Positions 1-9,684 of a DNA stretch of 64,000 bases are shown in pieces. The stretch's first letter is position 1, and every line of letters begins with the position of its first letter. The notes under the pieces were generated by a model. That model worked only from the letters and a program-made list of their open reading frames with translations, did not search any database and had not been told where the DNA came from. The DNA is from SAR202-VII-2 sp965263165 (GTDB taxonomy: Bacteria; Chloroflexota; Dehalococcoidia; Lucifugimonadales; SAR202-VII-2), in the NCBI GenBank assembly GCA_965263165.1, contig OZ253584.1:744001-808000 (forward strand), in the 5' to 3' direction. A program made the translations under genes and the position numbers.

Positions 1-2372
1 AGATCGCCGAAATGAAAACCGGTGAAGGTAAGACCCTGGCCGCTACCCTCCCCGCTTACCTCAACGCCCTCACCGACGAGGGTGTCCATGTCGTCACCGT
101 CAACGACTATCTCGCACGGCGTGACGCCCAATGGATGGGGGCCATCTATCACGTGTTGGGCTTGTCCGTAGGCGTGCTCCAGAATGATGGCTCGCACCTC
201 TACGACCCCAACTCCGCGTCCGTGAATCCCACCTACAGATACCTGACCGCCGCCGACAGGCGGGAGGCCTACGCCGCAGACATCACCTACGGCACCAACA
301 ATGAGTTCGGCTTCGACTACCTTCGGGACCACATGGTCTCCGACCTGTCTCAGCGCGTTCAGCGCGACCACTCCTACGCCATCGTCGATGAGATCGATAA
401 CATCCTCATCGACGAGGCGCGCACGCCTCTCATCATCAGCGGTCAGGCCAACCAGATCGTCGATCACTACCGGTCAGTCGCCCGGATTGCCCCTCTCCTG
501 AACGAGCCCGACGACTTCGCCATCGAAGAGAAGCACAGGGTAGCCACGCTCACCGAGACCGGCATTGCCAAGGTCGAAAAAGCCCTGAACGTCGGAAACC
601 TCTACGATCCCGCCAACTATGAGTTGGTCCGCTTCGTGGAGAATGCCCTCAAGGCCAAGGTGTTCTACCAGAAGGACGTCCAGTACGTGGTCAACGACGG
701 TACTGTCGTCTTGGTGGACGAGTTCACCGGACGCCTGATGCCGGGCCGCCGCCTCTCCGACGGCCTGCACCAAGCCATCGAGGCCAAGGAGGACCTCCGG
801 GTCCAGCAAGAATCCGTCACCTACGCCACCATCACCCTGCAGAACTACTTCCGCATGTACCCCAAGCTTTCGGGCATGACCGGCACCGCCGCCACCGAAG
901 GGGAGGAGTTTTGGAAGATCTATGGGCTGGACGTCACCTCCATCCCCACCAACAAGCCCATGGTGCGGGAGGACGATCCCGACTTCATCTACAACACGGA
1001 GAAAGGGAAATTTCGCGCCGTCGTCAATGAAATCGAGACACAACAACAGGCGGGAAGGCCGGTGCTGGTGGGAACCATTTCCATCGAAAAATCAGAGTTG
1101 CTCAGCGACATGCTGCGCAGGCGCGGCATCGCGCACGAAGTCCTCAACGCCAAGAACCACGAACGAGAGGCAACCATCATCGCCCAGGCAGGCAGGCCGG
1201 GCAGCGTGACCGTCGCCACCAACATGGCTGGCAGAGGCACCGACATCGTCCTCGGAGGCAACCCTCAGGGCCTGAACATGGCCAAGGAAGACTGGGATCG
1301 CGACCACCAAGAAGTCGTCGACCTCGGCGGCCTCTACATCATAGGCACGGAACGCCACGAGGCGCGGCGAATCGACAACCAGCTCCGGGGCCGCTCCGGA
1401 CGTCAAGGAGACCCCGGTAAAACCCGCTTCTTCATCTCCCTCGAGGATGAACTCGTCCGGCGGTTCGGCGGCGACCGCATTCGCGGCTTCATGGAATGGG
1501 CCGGCATGGACGAGGACACCCCCCTGGAGAACCGTTTCATCTCCAAGGCCGTCGAAAATGCCCAGGTCCGCGTCGAGGCCCACCACTTCGACACCCGCAA
1601 GCACCTCGTGGAATACGACGACGTCATCAACCGGCAGCGGGAGGTCATCTACGATGAGCGGATGAAGGTGCTCTCCGGCGCCGACCTCAAGGCCAATATC
1701 CAGGAGATGGTCCACAACGTCCTCGACGAGATCCTGGCCACCTACCTTCCCAAAGAGCGGGGGGATTGGAACGTCACCGCCATGCTGGCCGACCTCGGAA
1801 CCATCTTCGCCCTTCCGCCGGATCTGGCCGAGGACAATATCGCCAACATGACGCGGGAAGACCTCAGCGAAGGCCTGCACCAGTACGCCGACGACTGCTA
1901 TGAGCAACGCGAGGCGGAAATGGGCGACAGTGTGGTCCGCATGCTGGAGCGGCTCGTGATGCTCCGCGTTATCGACTCCCTCTGGGTCCAGCACCTGACG
2001 GCGATGGAAAACCTCCGGCACGGCATAGGGCTGCACGCCGCAGGCCAGCGAGACCCGCTGGTCATGTACAAGAAGCAGAGTCGCGACTATTTTGACGAGT
2101 TGCTCGGCCGCATCCAGCACGACATCACCCACACAATCTACCGGGTGGCACTGACCACGCAGGTCAACGGCCAGCGCCAGCATGCGCCGGACGCCCGCCC
2201 GCTCGCCGCAGCGGCAGCCGCCTCCCTCAGCCGCGAGACCGCCGTCACCGCCGTTGGCGCCCAGCACCGCGCCCGCGCGGAGCAGCCCGCCGCCAGGAAG
2301 GTGGGCCGCAACGATCCCTGCACATGTGGGTCAGGCAAAAAGTACAAGAAGTGCCACGGACGGACTGCCTGA
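1..2372 (+). CDS. secA: Preprotein translocase ATPase SecA (5' truncated by window edge)
   Basis: SecA is the cytoplasmic motor that pushes unfolded preproteins through SecYEG. The frame is open from base 3, so only the first residues are missing; 789 residues are visible. The Walker A motif MKTGEGKT is at the very start, followed by the DEAD-box-like VDEIDNILIDEARTPL near residue 125, the preprotein cross-linking domain, and the second ATPase fold with TNMAGRGTDIVLGG near residue 405. The helical scaffold contains the conserved LVEYDDVINRQR. The C-terminus is a zinc-binding SEC-C tail, CTCGSGKKYKKCHG, that normally contacts SecB or ribosomes. Length and motif order are those of full SecA. 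The long antisense frames over it are shadows. Confidence 0.98.
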   Translation, partial: IAEMKTGEGKTLAATLPAYLNALTDEGVHVVTVNDYLARRDAQWMGAIYHVLGLSVGVLQNDGSHLYDPNSASVNPTYRYLTAADRREAYAADITYGTNNEFGFDYLRDHMVSDLSQRVQRDHSYAIVDEIDNILIDEARTPLIISGQANQIVDHYRSVARIAPLLNEPDDFAIEEKHRVATLTETGIAKVEKALNVGNLYDPANYELVRFVENALKAKVFYQKDVQYVVNDGTVVLVDEFTGRLMPGRRLSDGLHQAIEAKEDLRVQQESVTYATITLQNYFRMYPKLSGMTGTAATEGEEFWKIYGLDVTSIPTNKPMVREDDPDFIYNTEKGKFRAVVNEIETQQQAGRPVLVGTISIEKSELLSDMLRRRGIAHEVLNAKNHEREATIIAQAGRPGSVTVATNMAGRGTDIVLGGNPQGLNMAKEDWDRDHQEVVDLGGLYIIGTERHEARRIDNQLRGRSGRQGDPGKTRFFISLEDELVRRFGGDRIRGFMEWAGMDEDTPLENRFISKAVENAQVRVEAHHFDTRKHLVEYDDVINRQREVIYDERMKVLSGADLKANIQEMVHNVLDEILATYLPKERGDWNVTAMLADLGTIFALPPDLAEDNIANMTREDLSEGLHQYADDCYEQREAEMGDSVVRMLERLVMLRVIDSLWVQHLTAMENLRHGIGLHAAGQRDPLVMYKKQSRDYFDELLGRIQHDITHTIYRVALTTQVNGQRQHAPDARPLAAAAAASLSRETAVTAVGAQHRARAEQPAARKVGRNDPCTCGSGKKYKKCHGRTA

Positions 2373-2448
2373 CCGCCAGCCCTGCAGCCTTCCAGGGCCC
2401 CCAACAGCCCTGGAGCAGCCAAACCCCATCGTCTGAGGTGTTCCACCC

Positions 2449-2799
2449 ATGCTCAAGGGCGGACTCATCGGCTTCGTTGTCAGCCTCGTGTGCCTGTCGA
2501 TACCCGTGCTCCACTTCGTCCTTGGCCCAATAGGCCCCTTCATTGGCGGGTTCTTCGGAGGGTCGGCAACCAAGGCCGGCGCCGGGACAGCCCTGGGAAT
2601 CGGGTTCGTCATGGGCCTCTTCCTCATTGCTCCGCTGGTGGTCGTAGTTGTGCTCAGGAACCAGATCGCCGACGCCATGCCTGGCCCCATCAGTCCGCTG
2701 TTGCTCATCATTGTCGCCGCGGTGTTCCCCATCTACACCATGTCTCTGGGAACCCTGGGCGCCGCCATCGGCGGCGCCATGGCCCAGCGATCGCGGTGA
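2449..2799 (+). CDS. Small polytopic membrane protein, unknown function
   Basis: The product is 116 residues with three or four hydrophobic segments (about 5-25, 45-65, 80-100) separated by glycine-rich turns such as GPIGPFIGGFFGG. It ends in a short basic tail (AQRSR). It lies 76 bp after secA on the same strand, so co-transcription is possible. The glycine-zipper pattern resembles small DUF-type membrane proteins, but I do not recognise a named family. No catalytic residues are visible. Coding is supported by the consistent membrane pattern and the start soon after secA. Confidence 0.7.
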   Translation: MLKGGLIGFVVSLVCLSIPVLHFVLGPIGPFIGGFFGGSATKAGAGTALGIGFVMGLFLIAPLVVVVVLRNQIADAMPGPISPLLLIIVAAVFPIYTMSLGTLGAAIGGAMAQRSR

Positions 2800-3074
2800 G
2801 CGCATAACCCCGCCGCCAACGCCCCCAAGACCGCGCCGCTAATGGCCCCTTCTTACCGTCCTGTCTGCCTCACATGTATCTGAACGAACGCAAGGTGCTT
2901 GCCCCCAGTGGCCTCCCGCGCTGGCGCGACGCAGTCCACCCTCCCGCCTTGGCGGAGCCACTCCCGCCACGCGACGGTAACAACGTCCCTGCGCCGGCCC
3001 CCAACGCACTAGTGCGCTCGGCTTGGGTCTGATACATTGAGGCTAGCGCTCAGCAGGCAGCAACGCGAACGCCA

Positions 3075-3770
3075 ATGGCCATCGACAACGCGGCAACGGC
3101 AACGATCAGCAACGGGACCGAGGAGGCAGTCGCCCAATTCCGGGGCGCTCTGGCCGAAGGCCGTCAGTGGTGCGCAGCCCTCCTCGATGCCATTTCTGTT
3201 TGGACTGCCCCTGAGGAAATGTTTCAGGGCCGTCACTTCAAATACCTTCTCGACGGAGAAGCGCTCGACTGGCTCCTTTTGGCCGAGCGGCTATGCCTCG
3301 GAGCGCCCGAACACATCACCGGCGAGGAGCTCGAGCAGTTGCTCTTCACCGGCCGCTTGCCGGACGCCTTGGCGGGAGCAGAGTTCAAATCTATCGTGGG
3401 GGCGGCCAAATATACGGCCTGCCTCAACTTCTGGTACGGCGTCGTCGTTGAGGAAGCTCTACAGGAAGCGGTGGAGGAAGAGCTTCACAAGGCCCGCAGG
3501 TCAAGGGGGCGTCCAGACCACCGGGAGGTCTCAGACGACGCCTTCGTCTTCATCTACGGCGCCAGCGAGTCGAGCCTACTGGAACGTTTCAGGACGGAGC
3601 GCGACTATCCGCAGGGAGACAGCATCGCTCTGACCGAGAAGAAGGAATTCACCTACTGGCTGTTTAAGTACCGAGTCCGCGCGCAGGTGCCCGCACGCAT
3701 CGCCTCCGACACCCGGAAGGGACTGGAGCACCTGCACGCCAACTTCGGCGTGATCCCCTGGGACTCCTAG
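3075..3770 (+). CDS. Conserved hypothetical protein, 231 aa
   Basis: I do not recognise this soluble 231-residue protein. It is acidic and rich in Glu, Ala and Leu, with an amphipathic helix around residues 125-145 (EEALQEAVEEELHKARR) and a C-terminus ending in GVIPWDS. No transmembrane segment or signal peptide is visible. There is no clear Shine-Dalgarno before the ATG at 3075, which I chose because no earlier start gives a better N-terminus. The 275 bp upstream hold no recognisable element. It is convergent with mazG, 13 bp away. Codon use matches its neighbours, so it looks like a real gene. Confidence 0.7.
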   Translation: MAIDNAATATISNGTEEAVAQFRGALAEGRQWCAALLDAISVWTAPEEMFQGRHFKYLLDGEALDWLLLAERLCLGAPEHITGEELEQLLFTGRLPDALAGAEFKSIVGAAKYTACLNFWYGVVVEEALQEAVEEELHKARRSRGRPDHREVSDDAFVFIYGASESSLLERFRTERDYPQGDSIALTEKKEFTYWLFKYRVRAQVPARIASDTRKGLEHLHANFGVIPWDS

Positions 3771-3783
3771 CCCCTCCGCCCCG

Positions 3784-4557
3784 TCATGCGCTCTTAGCCT
3801 GCTCCCACAGATTCAGCTTTTCCTCCAGCGACAGGCTCGCGAACGAACGCCCCGCATCCTGGGCCGCCCTCTCCATTAAGATGAAGCGGTTGTAGAACTT
3901 CCGGTTCGCCCCCCGCAGCGCGCTCTCCGCGTGTACGCCCGCCTGCCGCGCCGCGCTCACCAAGGCGAACAACACATCCCCCCACTCCTCCTCCCGCTCC
4001 TCCGGCGTGGACGCAAGACGGATTTCCCCAACCTCTTCAACCACCTTGTCCAAGGCCGCCTCGGCACTGGGCCACTCGAACCCAGTCCGAGCAGCGCGGT
4101 CCTGGATGGACTGGCTATAGGCCAGGGCCGGCAGGCCCTGCGGCGCCCTGTCCAGAGAGGATGCTCCACCCCGCTCGCTGCGTTTGATTGCGTCCCAGCG
4201 CTCTTCAACCTCCTGAGCCGTCTCCACCTTCACGTCGCCGAACACGTGAGGGTGGCGCTTGACCAGCTTTTCGTTGATGCCCTTCAGCACGTCCTCCATT
4301 GTGAACTGGCCGGCCTCCTCGGCCATATGCGCGTGGAAGGCGATCTGGACAAGAATGTCGCCCAGCTCTTCGCACAGGGCCTTCGGGTCTCCTCCGTCGA
4401 TGGCCTCCAGCACCTCATAGGTCTCCTCGAGCAGGTTCCGCTTGATGGAGAAGTGCGTCTGCTCCCGGTCCCAGGGACACCCGCCGGGGGCGCGGAGGCA
4501 CCGCACCAGGGACCGAAGACCTTCCCAGCTCTGCATCTCTGCGTCCTCGATGTTCAC
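3784..4557 (-). CDS. mazG: Nucleoside triphosphate pyrophosphohydrolase MazG
   Basis: MazG hydrolyses (d)NTPs to the monophosphate and pyrophosphate, cleaning damaged nucleotides and lowering stress signals. The 257 residues hold two MazG repeats. The first has the CPWDREQTHFS signature near residue 28 and the metal-binding LLEETYEVLEAI / ELGDILVQIAFHA helices. The second has KVVEEVGEI and EEEWGDVLFALV near residues 185-210. This is the full two-domain enterobacterial-type length. Translation starts at a GTG preceded by AGGAG six bases upstream. It is divergent from the membrane protein gene at 4601. Together with dgt, dut and dcd it adds to a marked nucleotide-pool sanitation set in this window. 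Confidence 0.95.
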   Translation of the reverse strand: MNIEDAEMQSWEGLRSLVRCLRAPGGCPWDREQTHFSIKRNLLEETYEVLEAIDGGDPKALCEELGDILVQIAFHAHMAEEAGQFTMEDVLKGINEKLVKRHPHVFGDVKVETAQEVEERWDAIKRSERGGASSLDRAPQGLPALAYSQSIQDRAARTGFEWPSAEAALDKVVEEVGEIRLASTPEEREEEWGDVLFALVSAARQAGVHAESALRGANRKFYNRFILMERAAQDAGRSFASLSLEEKLNLWEQAKSA

Positions 4558-4600
4558 GGGTCGCTCCTGTGGAAGAGTGGTGGTATGGGTGGTAGGCTAA

Positions 4601-5389
4601 ATGGAGCCGAAAACAGGGCCGATGATAGTGCTCGAAGAAAGGACATCCAAAAGCGTCTATGGCGAGATGGGGAGGTTGCCCCTATGGCGCCGTCTCCTGC
4701 CCACCCTTCTTTGGGGGGTGGCCACCGTACTATTCCTGGCTTCGGTCCCAGTCTTCCTGATCTCCACCAACGCGCGCTGGGCCATCAATGAACCCAGGCT
4801 TTACAACTGGGGATTCTCCTGGTTCGACATCCCGGAAAGGACGGGCATCTCTCAGCAACAATTGGAGCGAGGCGGCCAGCAGATACGCGACTATTTCAAC
4901 AACGGAGAGGAGTTCCTGGACTTTCGCGTTGTGCTCGACGGCAGCGAGGTCAGCCTCTACAAGGACCGGGAGATCCTGCACATGCGGGACGTCAAGAGGC
5001 TTATCCAAGGGGTGTACACGCTACAACTGGCTTCCCTGGCGTACCTCCTCGCCTTCACCGTTGCGGCCCTGTTCATCCAGCGCAGGGAAGGACTGGCCCG
5101 GCTTTCCCGGCTCGTAACGTGGGGAGCGTTCCTCACCGTGGCCTTCACAGCGGGGGTGGGCCTCGCGTCGGCGGTGGCGTGGCGGCAAGTCTTCCTGCTC
5201 TTCCATTTGGTCAGCTTCGATAACTTGCTATGGATCCTGGATCCCCGGACCGATTATCTCGTTCAGATGTTCCCCGCCGGCTTTTTCCTGACCGCCACCC
5301 TCCTCATTGCCGGCGTCACGCTAGCGGAATGCGCGGCGCTGGCGCTTCTGCCCAGGTGGATGCGTAGAAAGTGGGCCGCCGCGCCCTGA
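4601..5389 (+). CDS. Integral membrane protein, TIGR01906/DUF1461-like
   Basis: The product is 262 residues. A hydrophobic helix lies at about 35-55, then a roughly 85-residue extracytoplasmic stretch (NEPRLYNWGFSWFDI ... MRDVKRLIQ), then three more membrane helices at about 140-160, 170-195 and 225-245. The HMRDVK and long loop pattern fits the TIGR01906 family of Firmicutes and Chloroflexota membrane proteins of unknown role. The ATG at 4601 has only a weak GGTGG upstream; an ATG at 4622 is a possible alternative start. It is divergent from mazG with a 43 bp gap that must hold both promoters. Confidence 0.8.
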   Translation: MEPKTGPMIVLEERTSKSVYGEMGRLPLWRRLLPTLLWGVATVLFLASVPVFLISTNARWAINEPRLYNWGFSWFDIPERTGISQQQLERGGQQIRDYFNNGEEFLDFRVVLDGSEVSLYKDREILHMRDVKRLIQGVYTLQLASLAYLLAFTVAALFIQRREGLARLSRLVTWGAFLTVAFTAGVGLASAVAWRQVFLLFHLVSFDNLLWILDPRTDYLVQMFPAGFFLTATLLIAGVTLAECAALALLPRWMRRKWAAAP

Positions 5390-5392
5390 GCG

Positions 5393-5460
5393 CACTTCCC
5401 AAGGACGTTGCTACAGACGCGAGACGGGGAACGCGCAACAACCTCTAGTACGGGGAACGA
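5393..5460. repeat. Fragment of dispersed palindromic repeat
   Basis: This 68 bp gap contains GCGCAACAACCTCT followed by a GTACGGGG tail. The same string, with small changes, follows the hairpin of the repeats at 14756-14864 and 32262-32333. It looks like a right-end fragment of that family, without an intact hairpin. Confidence 0.35.
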
Positions 5461-5499
5461 CACCTGAGCGCGGCGCTCCCGGCCTCGCGTTCCGCCCGC

Positions 5500-6129
5500 C
5501 TACGACTCCTCAGAGTTGGGAGCTTCGCGAGCGCGGAAGAACAGCGCCGACACCTGCGGATACTCTCGCGCCAGCATGTACACCCGCCGGGCCGCCTCGT
5601 CCGGATCTGCGTCCAGAATTGAACCCACGGCTTCCTCGGGAATCGTCGCCGCGAGAGTGGTATTGCCCAGAATCAGTGTCTCATCCGATGCGAGACCCAC
5701 CCGTTCCATCCAGGACTCGTCGTCGCCGGAGGAGAACTCCGGGCGGAAAATCTGCCCGTCCATGAACGAAAACACCGTCACCATTCCCCGGCAAGCAACG
5801 AACAGATCTCCAGCCTTGACAGCAACGCACAGGACCGCGGGCCGCCAGTTCTCCTGGCCGGGCCTCCACACGTGCCGGTGAGCCTCGGCCACTGCCCGCT
5901 CCATCGCCCCCGTGAGGGAAGCCCTGTCAGCGCTGCTAATGTTCTTTCTCAGCACCTCCTGAGCTCCCGCGGCCTCCTTGCCGTCCGGACGGCCACCCAC
6001 GTCAACGATTCCATAGAACGAAGTGCCGGGGAAGGTCCGACCCCCGTCGAATACCGAGAGGAATGCAGACGAAGGTTCAGCGTGGCCCTGTTCCAGAGAC
6101 AGAGTGAAAGACTTGATTTGGATGGGCAT
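5500..6129 (-). CDS. Protein phosphatase 2C-like hypothetical protein
   Basis: The product is 209 residues and has the feel of a short PP2C/SpoIIE-type fold: FYGIVDVGGRPDGKEAAG near residue 38, AMERAVAEAHRHVW near 75, CVAVKAGDLFVACRGMVTVF near 100, and a C-terminal segment of alternating strands. The metal-binding aspartates of active PP2C enzymes are not all obvious, so it may be a non-catalytic relative. The start is ATG with AGGAG seven bases upstream. It is divergent from the CNNM-type transporter gene. The function remains open. Confidence 0.6.
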   Translation of the reverse strand: MPIQIKSFTLSLEQGHAEPSSAFLSVFDGGRTFPGTSFYGIVDVGGRPDGKEAAGAQEVLRKNISSADRASLTGAMERAVAEAHRHVWRPGQENWRPAVLCVAVKAGDLFVACRGMVTVFSFMDGQIFRPEFSSGDDESWMERVGLASDETLILGNTTLAATIPEEAVGSILDADPDEAARRVYMLAREYPQVSALFFRAREAPNSEES

Positions 6130-6271
6130 GGCGCGCTCCTGTAGGCTGCGAATGCATTGTAGAAAGGCCCTGGGAGAACGTCAATGCTCATCTTTTGACA
6201 CTCCCCAGAGCTACTGCTATCGTTCTGCCCACTCAGCTACGAGCAAGCGGCTTCTTCACGAGGAGGGTTCG

Positions 6272-7564
6272 ATGTTTGAGGGCGCCACATTGGTGACCAT
6301 CGGCCTGCTGGTCATATGCATCCTTGCCTCGGCCTTCTTCTCGAGCTCCGAGGCAGCCTTCCTCTCTCTCCAACGAGTCAGGCTGCACCACCTCGCGGAA
6401 ACCCGGGGAGCCAGCGGCCGGCGGGTGGCCCGGATGGCGGAACACCCGGAACGACTGTTGCCCACCATCCTCCTTGGCAACAATCTGGTCAACACGGGGG
6501 CCGCCGCATTGGCCACCGTCATTGCGCTGGCCTATTTCAGCGACGGCCAGGCGGCCCTCATCGCCACGCTGGGAGTAACGCTGCTCCTTCTCATTTGGGG
6601 AGAAACAACGCCCAAGCTCCTCGCCACACGCCACGCAGAGGGCTTCTCCCTAGCTTACGCGCGGCCCCTTGCCGCCTTGGAGCGAGTGTTCCTGCCCTTT
6701 GTCCTGGGCCTCCAGTTCCTGAGCAAGGTGGCGGTGAAAGCGGTGGGGGGAAACTGGGACCAGCGCGCCCTCATCACCGAGGAGGAGATCCGCTCGGCGA
6801 TTTCGGTGGGACGCGAGGCCGGCGCCGTGGAGCGGCAGGAAGCGGACATGCTGACCCGCGTATTCCGCTTCGGCGACCGGCAGGTGCGGGAAATCATGAC
6901 CCCCCGCACGGAGGTGGTGAGCGTCGAACAGGGCACAACCCTGCGCCAGTTCCTCGCCATCTACGCCAGCCATTCCCACACACGCTTCCCCGTTATCGAA
7001 CGGCAGCTCGACAACATCACCGGCGTTCTCACCGTCAAGGACGTCATCATGGCAATGTCCAACCTGGACAGAGACCCTGACGCATCCATAACCCACCTTG
7101 CCCGCTCTGCCTACTTCGCCCCGGAGACCAAGCCGGCCGGAGACCTCCTCAGAAACCTCCAGCAAACGGGCAACGGCATCGCCATCCTGGTGGACGAGTT
7201 TGGGGGCGCCGCCGGCCTCGTCACGCTCAAACAGCTCGTGGAGGAGGTTGTGGGCTTCGTCGGCGGCGAGGAGGAGCAGCCGGAGATGGAGTTCCGGGCG
7301 CTCGACGACGCCACCTACGAGATCGACGCCGGTATGCAGGTAGACCAGGCGAACGAGCAGTTGGACCTCAACCTGCCTGAGGGCGAGTATGAGACGGTCG
7401 CAGGCTTTGTGCTCGAGGCGCTGGGCCGCATTCCCGCGGAAGGTGACGGCCTGACCCACGGCAACCTGTCGTTCACGGTCAGCGAGATGAAGGGCGTCAA
7501 GATTGAGAAGGTCATTGTCCGGAGGATGCCGGAAGATGCCGGAGACCCGGAGCAGACCGAATGA
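6272..7564 (+). CDS. CNNM/CorC-type transporter with CBS domains
   Basis: A 430-residue member of the hemolysin-C/CorB-like family, linked to Mg2+/Co2+ transport or homeostasis. Residues 1-190 form the DUF21 membrane domain, with ASAFFSSSEAAFLSL near 18 and the conserved LLGNNLVNTGAAAL near 66. A CBS pair follows, with the linker motif REIMTPRTEVV near 210 and TRFPVIERQLDNITGVL near 245. The C-terminal CorC_HlyC domain begins near residue 345. The ATG at 6272 was chosen because AGGAGGG lies four bases upstream and the membrane domain begins there; the open frame runs further upstream without homology. The next gene overlaps its stop by 4 bp (ATGA), implying an operon. Confidence 0.92.
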   Translation: MFEGATLVTIGLLVICILASAFFSSSEAAFLSLQRVRLHHLAETRGASGRRVARMAEHPERLLPTILLGNNLVNTGAAALATVIALAYFSDGQAALIATLGVTLLLLIWGETTPKLLATRHAEGFSLAYARPLAALERVFLPFVLGLQFLSKVAVKAVGGNWDQRALITEEEIRSAISVGREAGAVERQEADMLTRVFRFGDRQVREIMTPRTEVVSVEQGTTLRQFLAIYASHSHTRFPVIERQLDNITGVLTVKDVIMAMSNLDRDPDASITHLARSAYFAPETKPAGDLLRNLQQTGNGIAILVDEFGGAAGLVTLKQLVEEVVGFVGGEEEQPEMEFRALDDATYEIDAGMQVDQANEQLDLNLPEGEYETVAGFVLEALGRIPAEGDGLTHGNLSFTVSEMKGVKIEKVIVRRMPEDAGDPEQTE

Positions 7565-8178
7565 GACTGCTGCCCATCCGCCACGCCGAGACCGCACTGA
7601 ATCACGACCGGCGCGTTCAAGGCCTATCCCAATCCGAGCTCACCGAGCTTGGCCGGAAACAGGCCCACGCCCTCGCGGGGGCCTTGGAGCAGGAGCCGCT
7701 GGCAGCCGTCTACTCCAGCCCGTTAACCAGAGCGCTACAGACGGCCCGGCCCGTCGCCGAGCGGCGCGGGCTCGCCGTTCAGGCCGTCGCCGCTCTCCAA
7801 GAGGCGGATGCCGGAGATCTCGAGGGCCTTCCGGCTTCGGACCTGCGCCGCCTTCACCCGGATTTCATGGCCCGCTGGGGCGCCGACGCCACCACCGCCA
7901 TGCCGGGCGGAGAGTCCTTGCAGCAGGTACAGGACCGAGCCTGGCCCTTTCTGGCGGCGTTGCCCAAACGCCACGAAGGCGAGGCGGTCCTGGTGGTGAC
8001 GCACAATTTTGTCATCCAAGTAGCCCTAGCGAAGATGCTCGGCATGGCGACCCTTGACGCTATGAACCTGCGCATCGGTCTCGCCGCCGTCAACGAGGTC
8101 GAGTGGCGCCAGGACCGCTGGCATCTGGTGCGCCTCAACGAGGCTTGCCATCTTCACTCCCTCCCCGTCGCGCCCTGA
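7561..8178 (+). CDS. Histidine phosphatase family protein (phosphoglycerate mutase-like)
   Basis: The product is 205 residues. The phosphohistidine motif is RHAET at residue 7, where most family members have RHGET. Further family features are SSPLTRALQTA near 57, the acid-containing EADAGDLEGL near 85 and the second catalytic histidine in VVTHNFV near 146. It could act on phosphosugars, alpha-ribazole phosphate or other small phosphates; sequence alone does not decide. It overlaps the upstream transporter gene by 4 bp and is followed within 2 bp by tilS, so all three are probably one transcript. The RHG-to-RHA change is tolerated in some members of the family. Confidence 0.9.
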   Translation: MRLLPIRHAETALNHDRRVQGLSQSELTELGRKQAHALAGALEQEPLAAVYSSPLTRALQTARPVAERRGLAVQAVAALQEADAGDLEGLPASDLRRLHPDFMARWGADATTAMPGGESLQQVQDRAWPFLAALPKRHEGEAVLVVTHNFVIQVALAKMLGMATLDAMNLRIGLAAVNEVEWRQDRWHLVRLNEACHLHSLPVAP

Positions 8179-8180
8179 CC

Positions 8181-9647
8181 ATGCCAACGGGAACAAGATC
8201 AGCGGTCCGCCGCGTCCAGCGATTGCTCCGGCAGGCGATGGCATCCTCGGGCTTGGACTTCAGCGGAGGCCCCTTGCTCGTGGCTGTGTCGGGCGGGGCG
8301 GACTCCCTCTCGCTGCTGCACGCGCTGGCCCACACCGCGCCCGCTCTGGGCATCAGGTCCCTTCACGCGGCCCATTTGGACCACGGGCTCCGGGGCGAGA
8401 GCGGACAGCAGGACTCGGCATTCGTGCAAGCACAGGCCAGGGCCTGGGGACTGGCGGTGACCGCAGAGCGGGCGGACGTCGCCGCGTATCGCACGGGCCG
8501 GAAGGGCATGTCGCTGGAGATGGCCGCCCGCGAGCTGCGCCATCGGTTCCTTGCCGACCTGGTCCAGCGCCTTGGCGCCGCCGCCGTTGTTCTGGGCCAC
8601 ACTGCCGACGACCAGGCCGAGACGGTGCTCCTGCACCTGTTGCGCGGCGCGGGCATCGCGGGGCTTCAGGGTATGCGCCCGGTGTCCCCCTCCCCCGCGC
8701 CGGGCGCGGGCCCCACCCTGCTCGTGCGGCCATTCCTCGGAGTCTGGCGATCCGAGACCCAGGCGTATTGCCTGGAAGCAGGCCTGGAACCCCGCATCGA
8801 CGCATCCAATGACTCCATGCGGTTCACCCGCAACCGCCTGAGGCGCCAGACCATCCCCGCCCTCGAAGCGCTGAATCCCTCCGTCCGCAGGACATTGGTG
8901 CGTCTGGCCCGCACAGCGGGCAGAGATGCCGATTTCATGGAGGCCGCCGTAGCGGAGCAATGGCCGCAGATCGTCAGCTCAGGGGGGGGCGGGCTGCGGT
9001 TGAGGGCGGAGGCCCTAAAGGCCCTTCACCCTGCGCTCCAGGTGCGGCTCCTCCTCCAAGCCTGCCGGGACACTGTCGGGATCGTCGGCCAGGGGCGCGC
9101 AGAAGCGGCGTTGCGCCTCCTTCACGAGCCTCCGGGCAAGAGCATGCAACTCTCGGCGGATTGGCTGCTCTCCACCGGCCACCGCCACCTCACCTTGGCA
9201 AAGCCGGAGGACGCCCCGTCGGCCCCCTACACCACCTTGGAGGGCCTTCACCGCCTCAACATCCCTGGCGACACCGGCCTACCGGGCTGGCGCGTCTCCA
9301 CTGCCCTAGCGCCGATTGAGGACGCTCCACGAGTGGACGGCCCCTGGCATGTGCAGTTAGACGCCGGCGCCGCAGGCGTTGAGCTATCGGTCCGGTCGTG
9401 GCTGCCGGGAGACCGCATGCAGCCATCGGGCATGCGGGGCGCCAAGAAGCTCCAGGACATCTTCACTGACGCCAAGGCGCCGAAGGCATGGCGCGCCGGT
9501 ATTCCCGTTGTCGTCTCGCCCAAGGGAATCGTCTGGGTGGTTGGCCTACGAGTGGCAGAGTGGGCGCGGCCCGCGGCAGAGACCCGCCGCGTGCTCGACA
9601 TGAAGTTCGAACCCGGCGGCAACGGCCCTTACGAAGATGCGCCATGA
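8181..9647 (+). CDS. tilS: tRNA(Ile)-lysidine synthase TilS
   Basis: TilS adds lysine to C34 of the CAU-anticodon tRNA-Ile so that it reads AUA. The 488 residues start with the PP-loop ATPase: VAVSGGADSLSLLHAL near residue 35, HAAHLDHGLRGES near 65 and LGHTADDQAETVLLHLLRG near 140. A middle substrate-binding region carries NRLRRQTIPALE near 220. The C-terminal TilS domain follows, with VRSWLPGDRMQP and KKLQDIFTDAKAP near 425. The ATG at 8181 is just after the previous stop; the longer frame upstream is an overlap artefact. The length is typical of long TilS. Confidence 0.95.
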   Translation: MPTGTRSAVRRVQRLLRQAMASSGLDFSGGPLLVAVSGGADSLSLLHALAHTAPALGIRSLHAAHLDHGLRGESGQQDSAFVQAQARAWGLAVTAERADVAAYRTGRKGMSLEMAARELRHRFLADLVQRLGAAAVVLGHTADDQAETVLLHLLRGAGIAGLQGMRPVSPSPAPGAGPTLLVRPFLGVWRSETQAYCLEAGLEPRIDASNDSMRFTRNRLRRQTIPALEALNPSVRRTLVRLARTAGRDADFMEAAVAEQWPQIVSSGGGGLRLRAEALKALHPALQVRLLLQACRDTVGIVGQGRAEAALRLLHEPPGKSMQLSADWLLSTGHRHLTLAKPEDAPSAPYTTLEGLHRLNIPGDTGLPGWRVSTALAPIEDAPRVDGPWHVQLDAGAAGVELSVRSWLPGDRMQPSGMRGAKKLQDIFTDAKAPKAWRAGIPVVVSPKGIVWVVGLRVAEWARPAAETRRVLDMKFEPGGNGPYEDAP

Positions 9648-9684
9648 GCGGGCTGAAACCGTCTTTCGACCCCTTCCCTTTGCG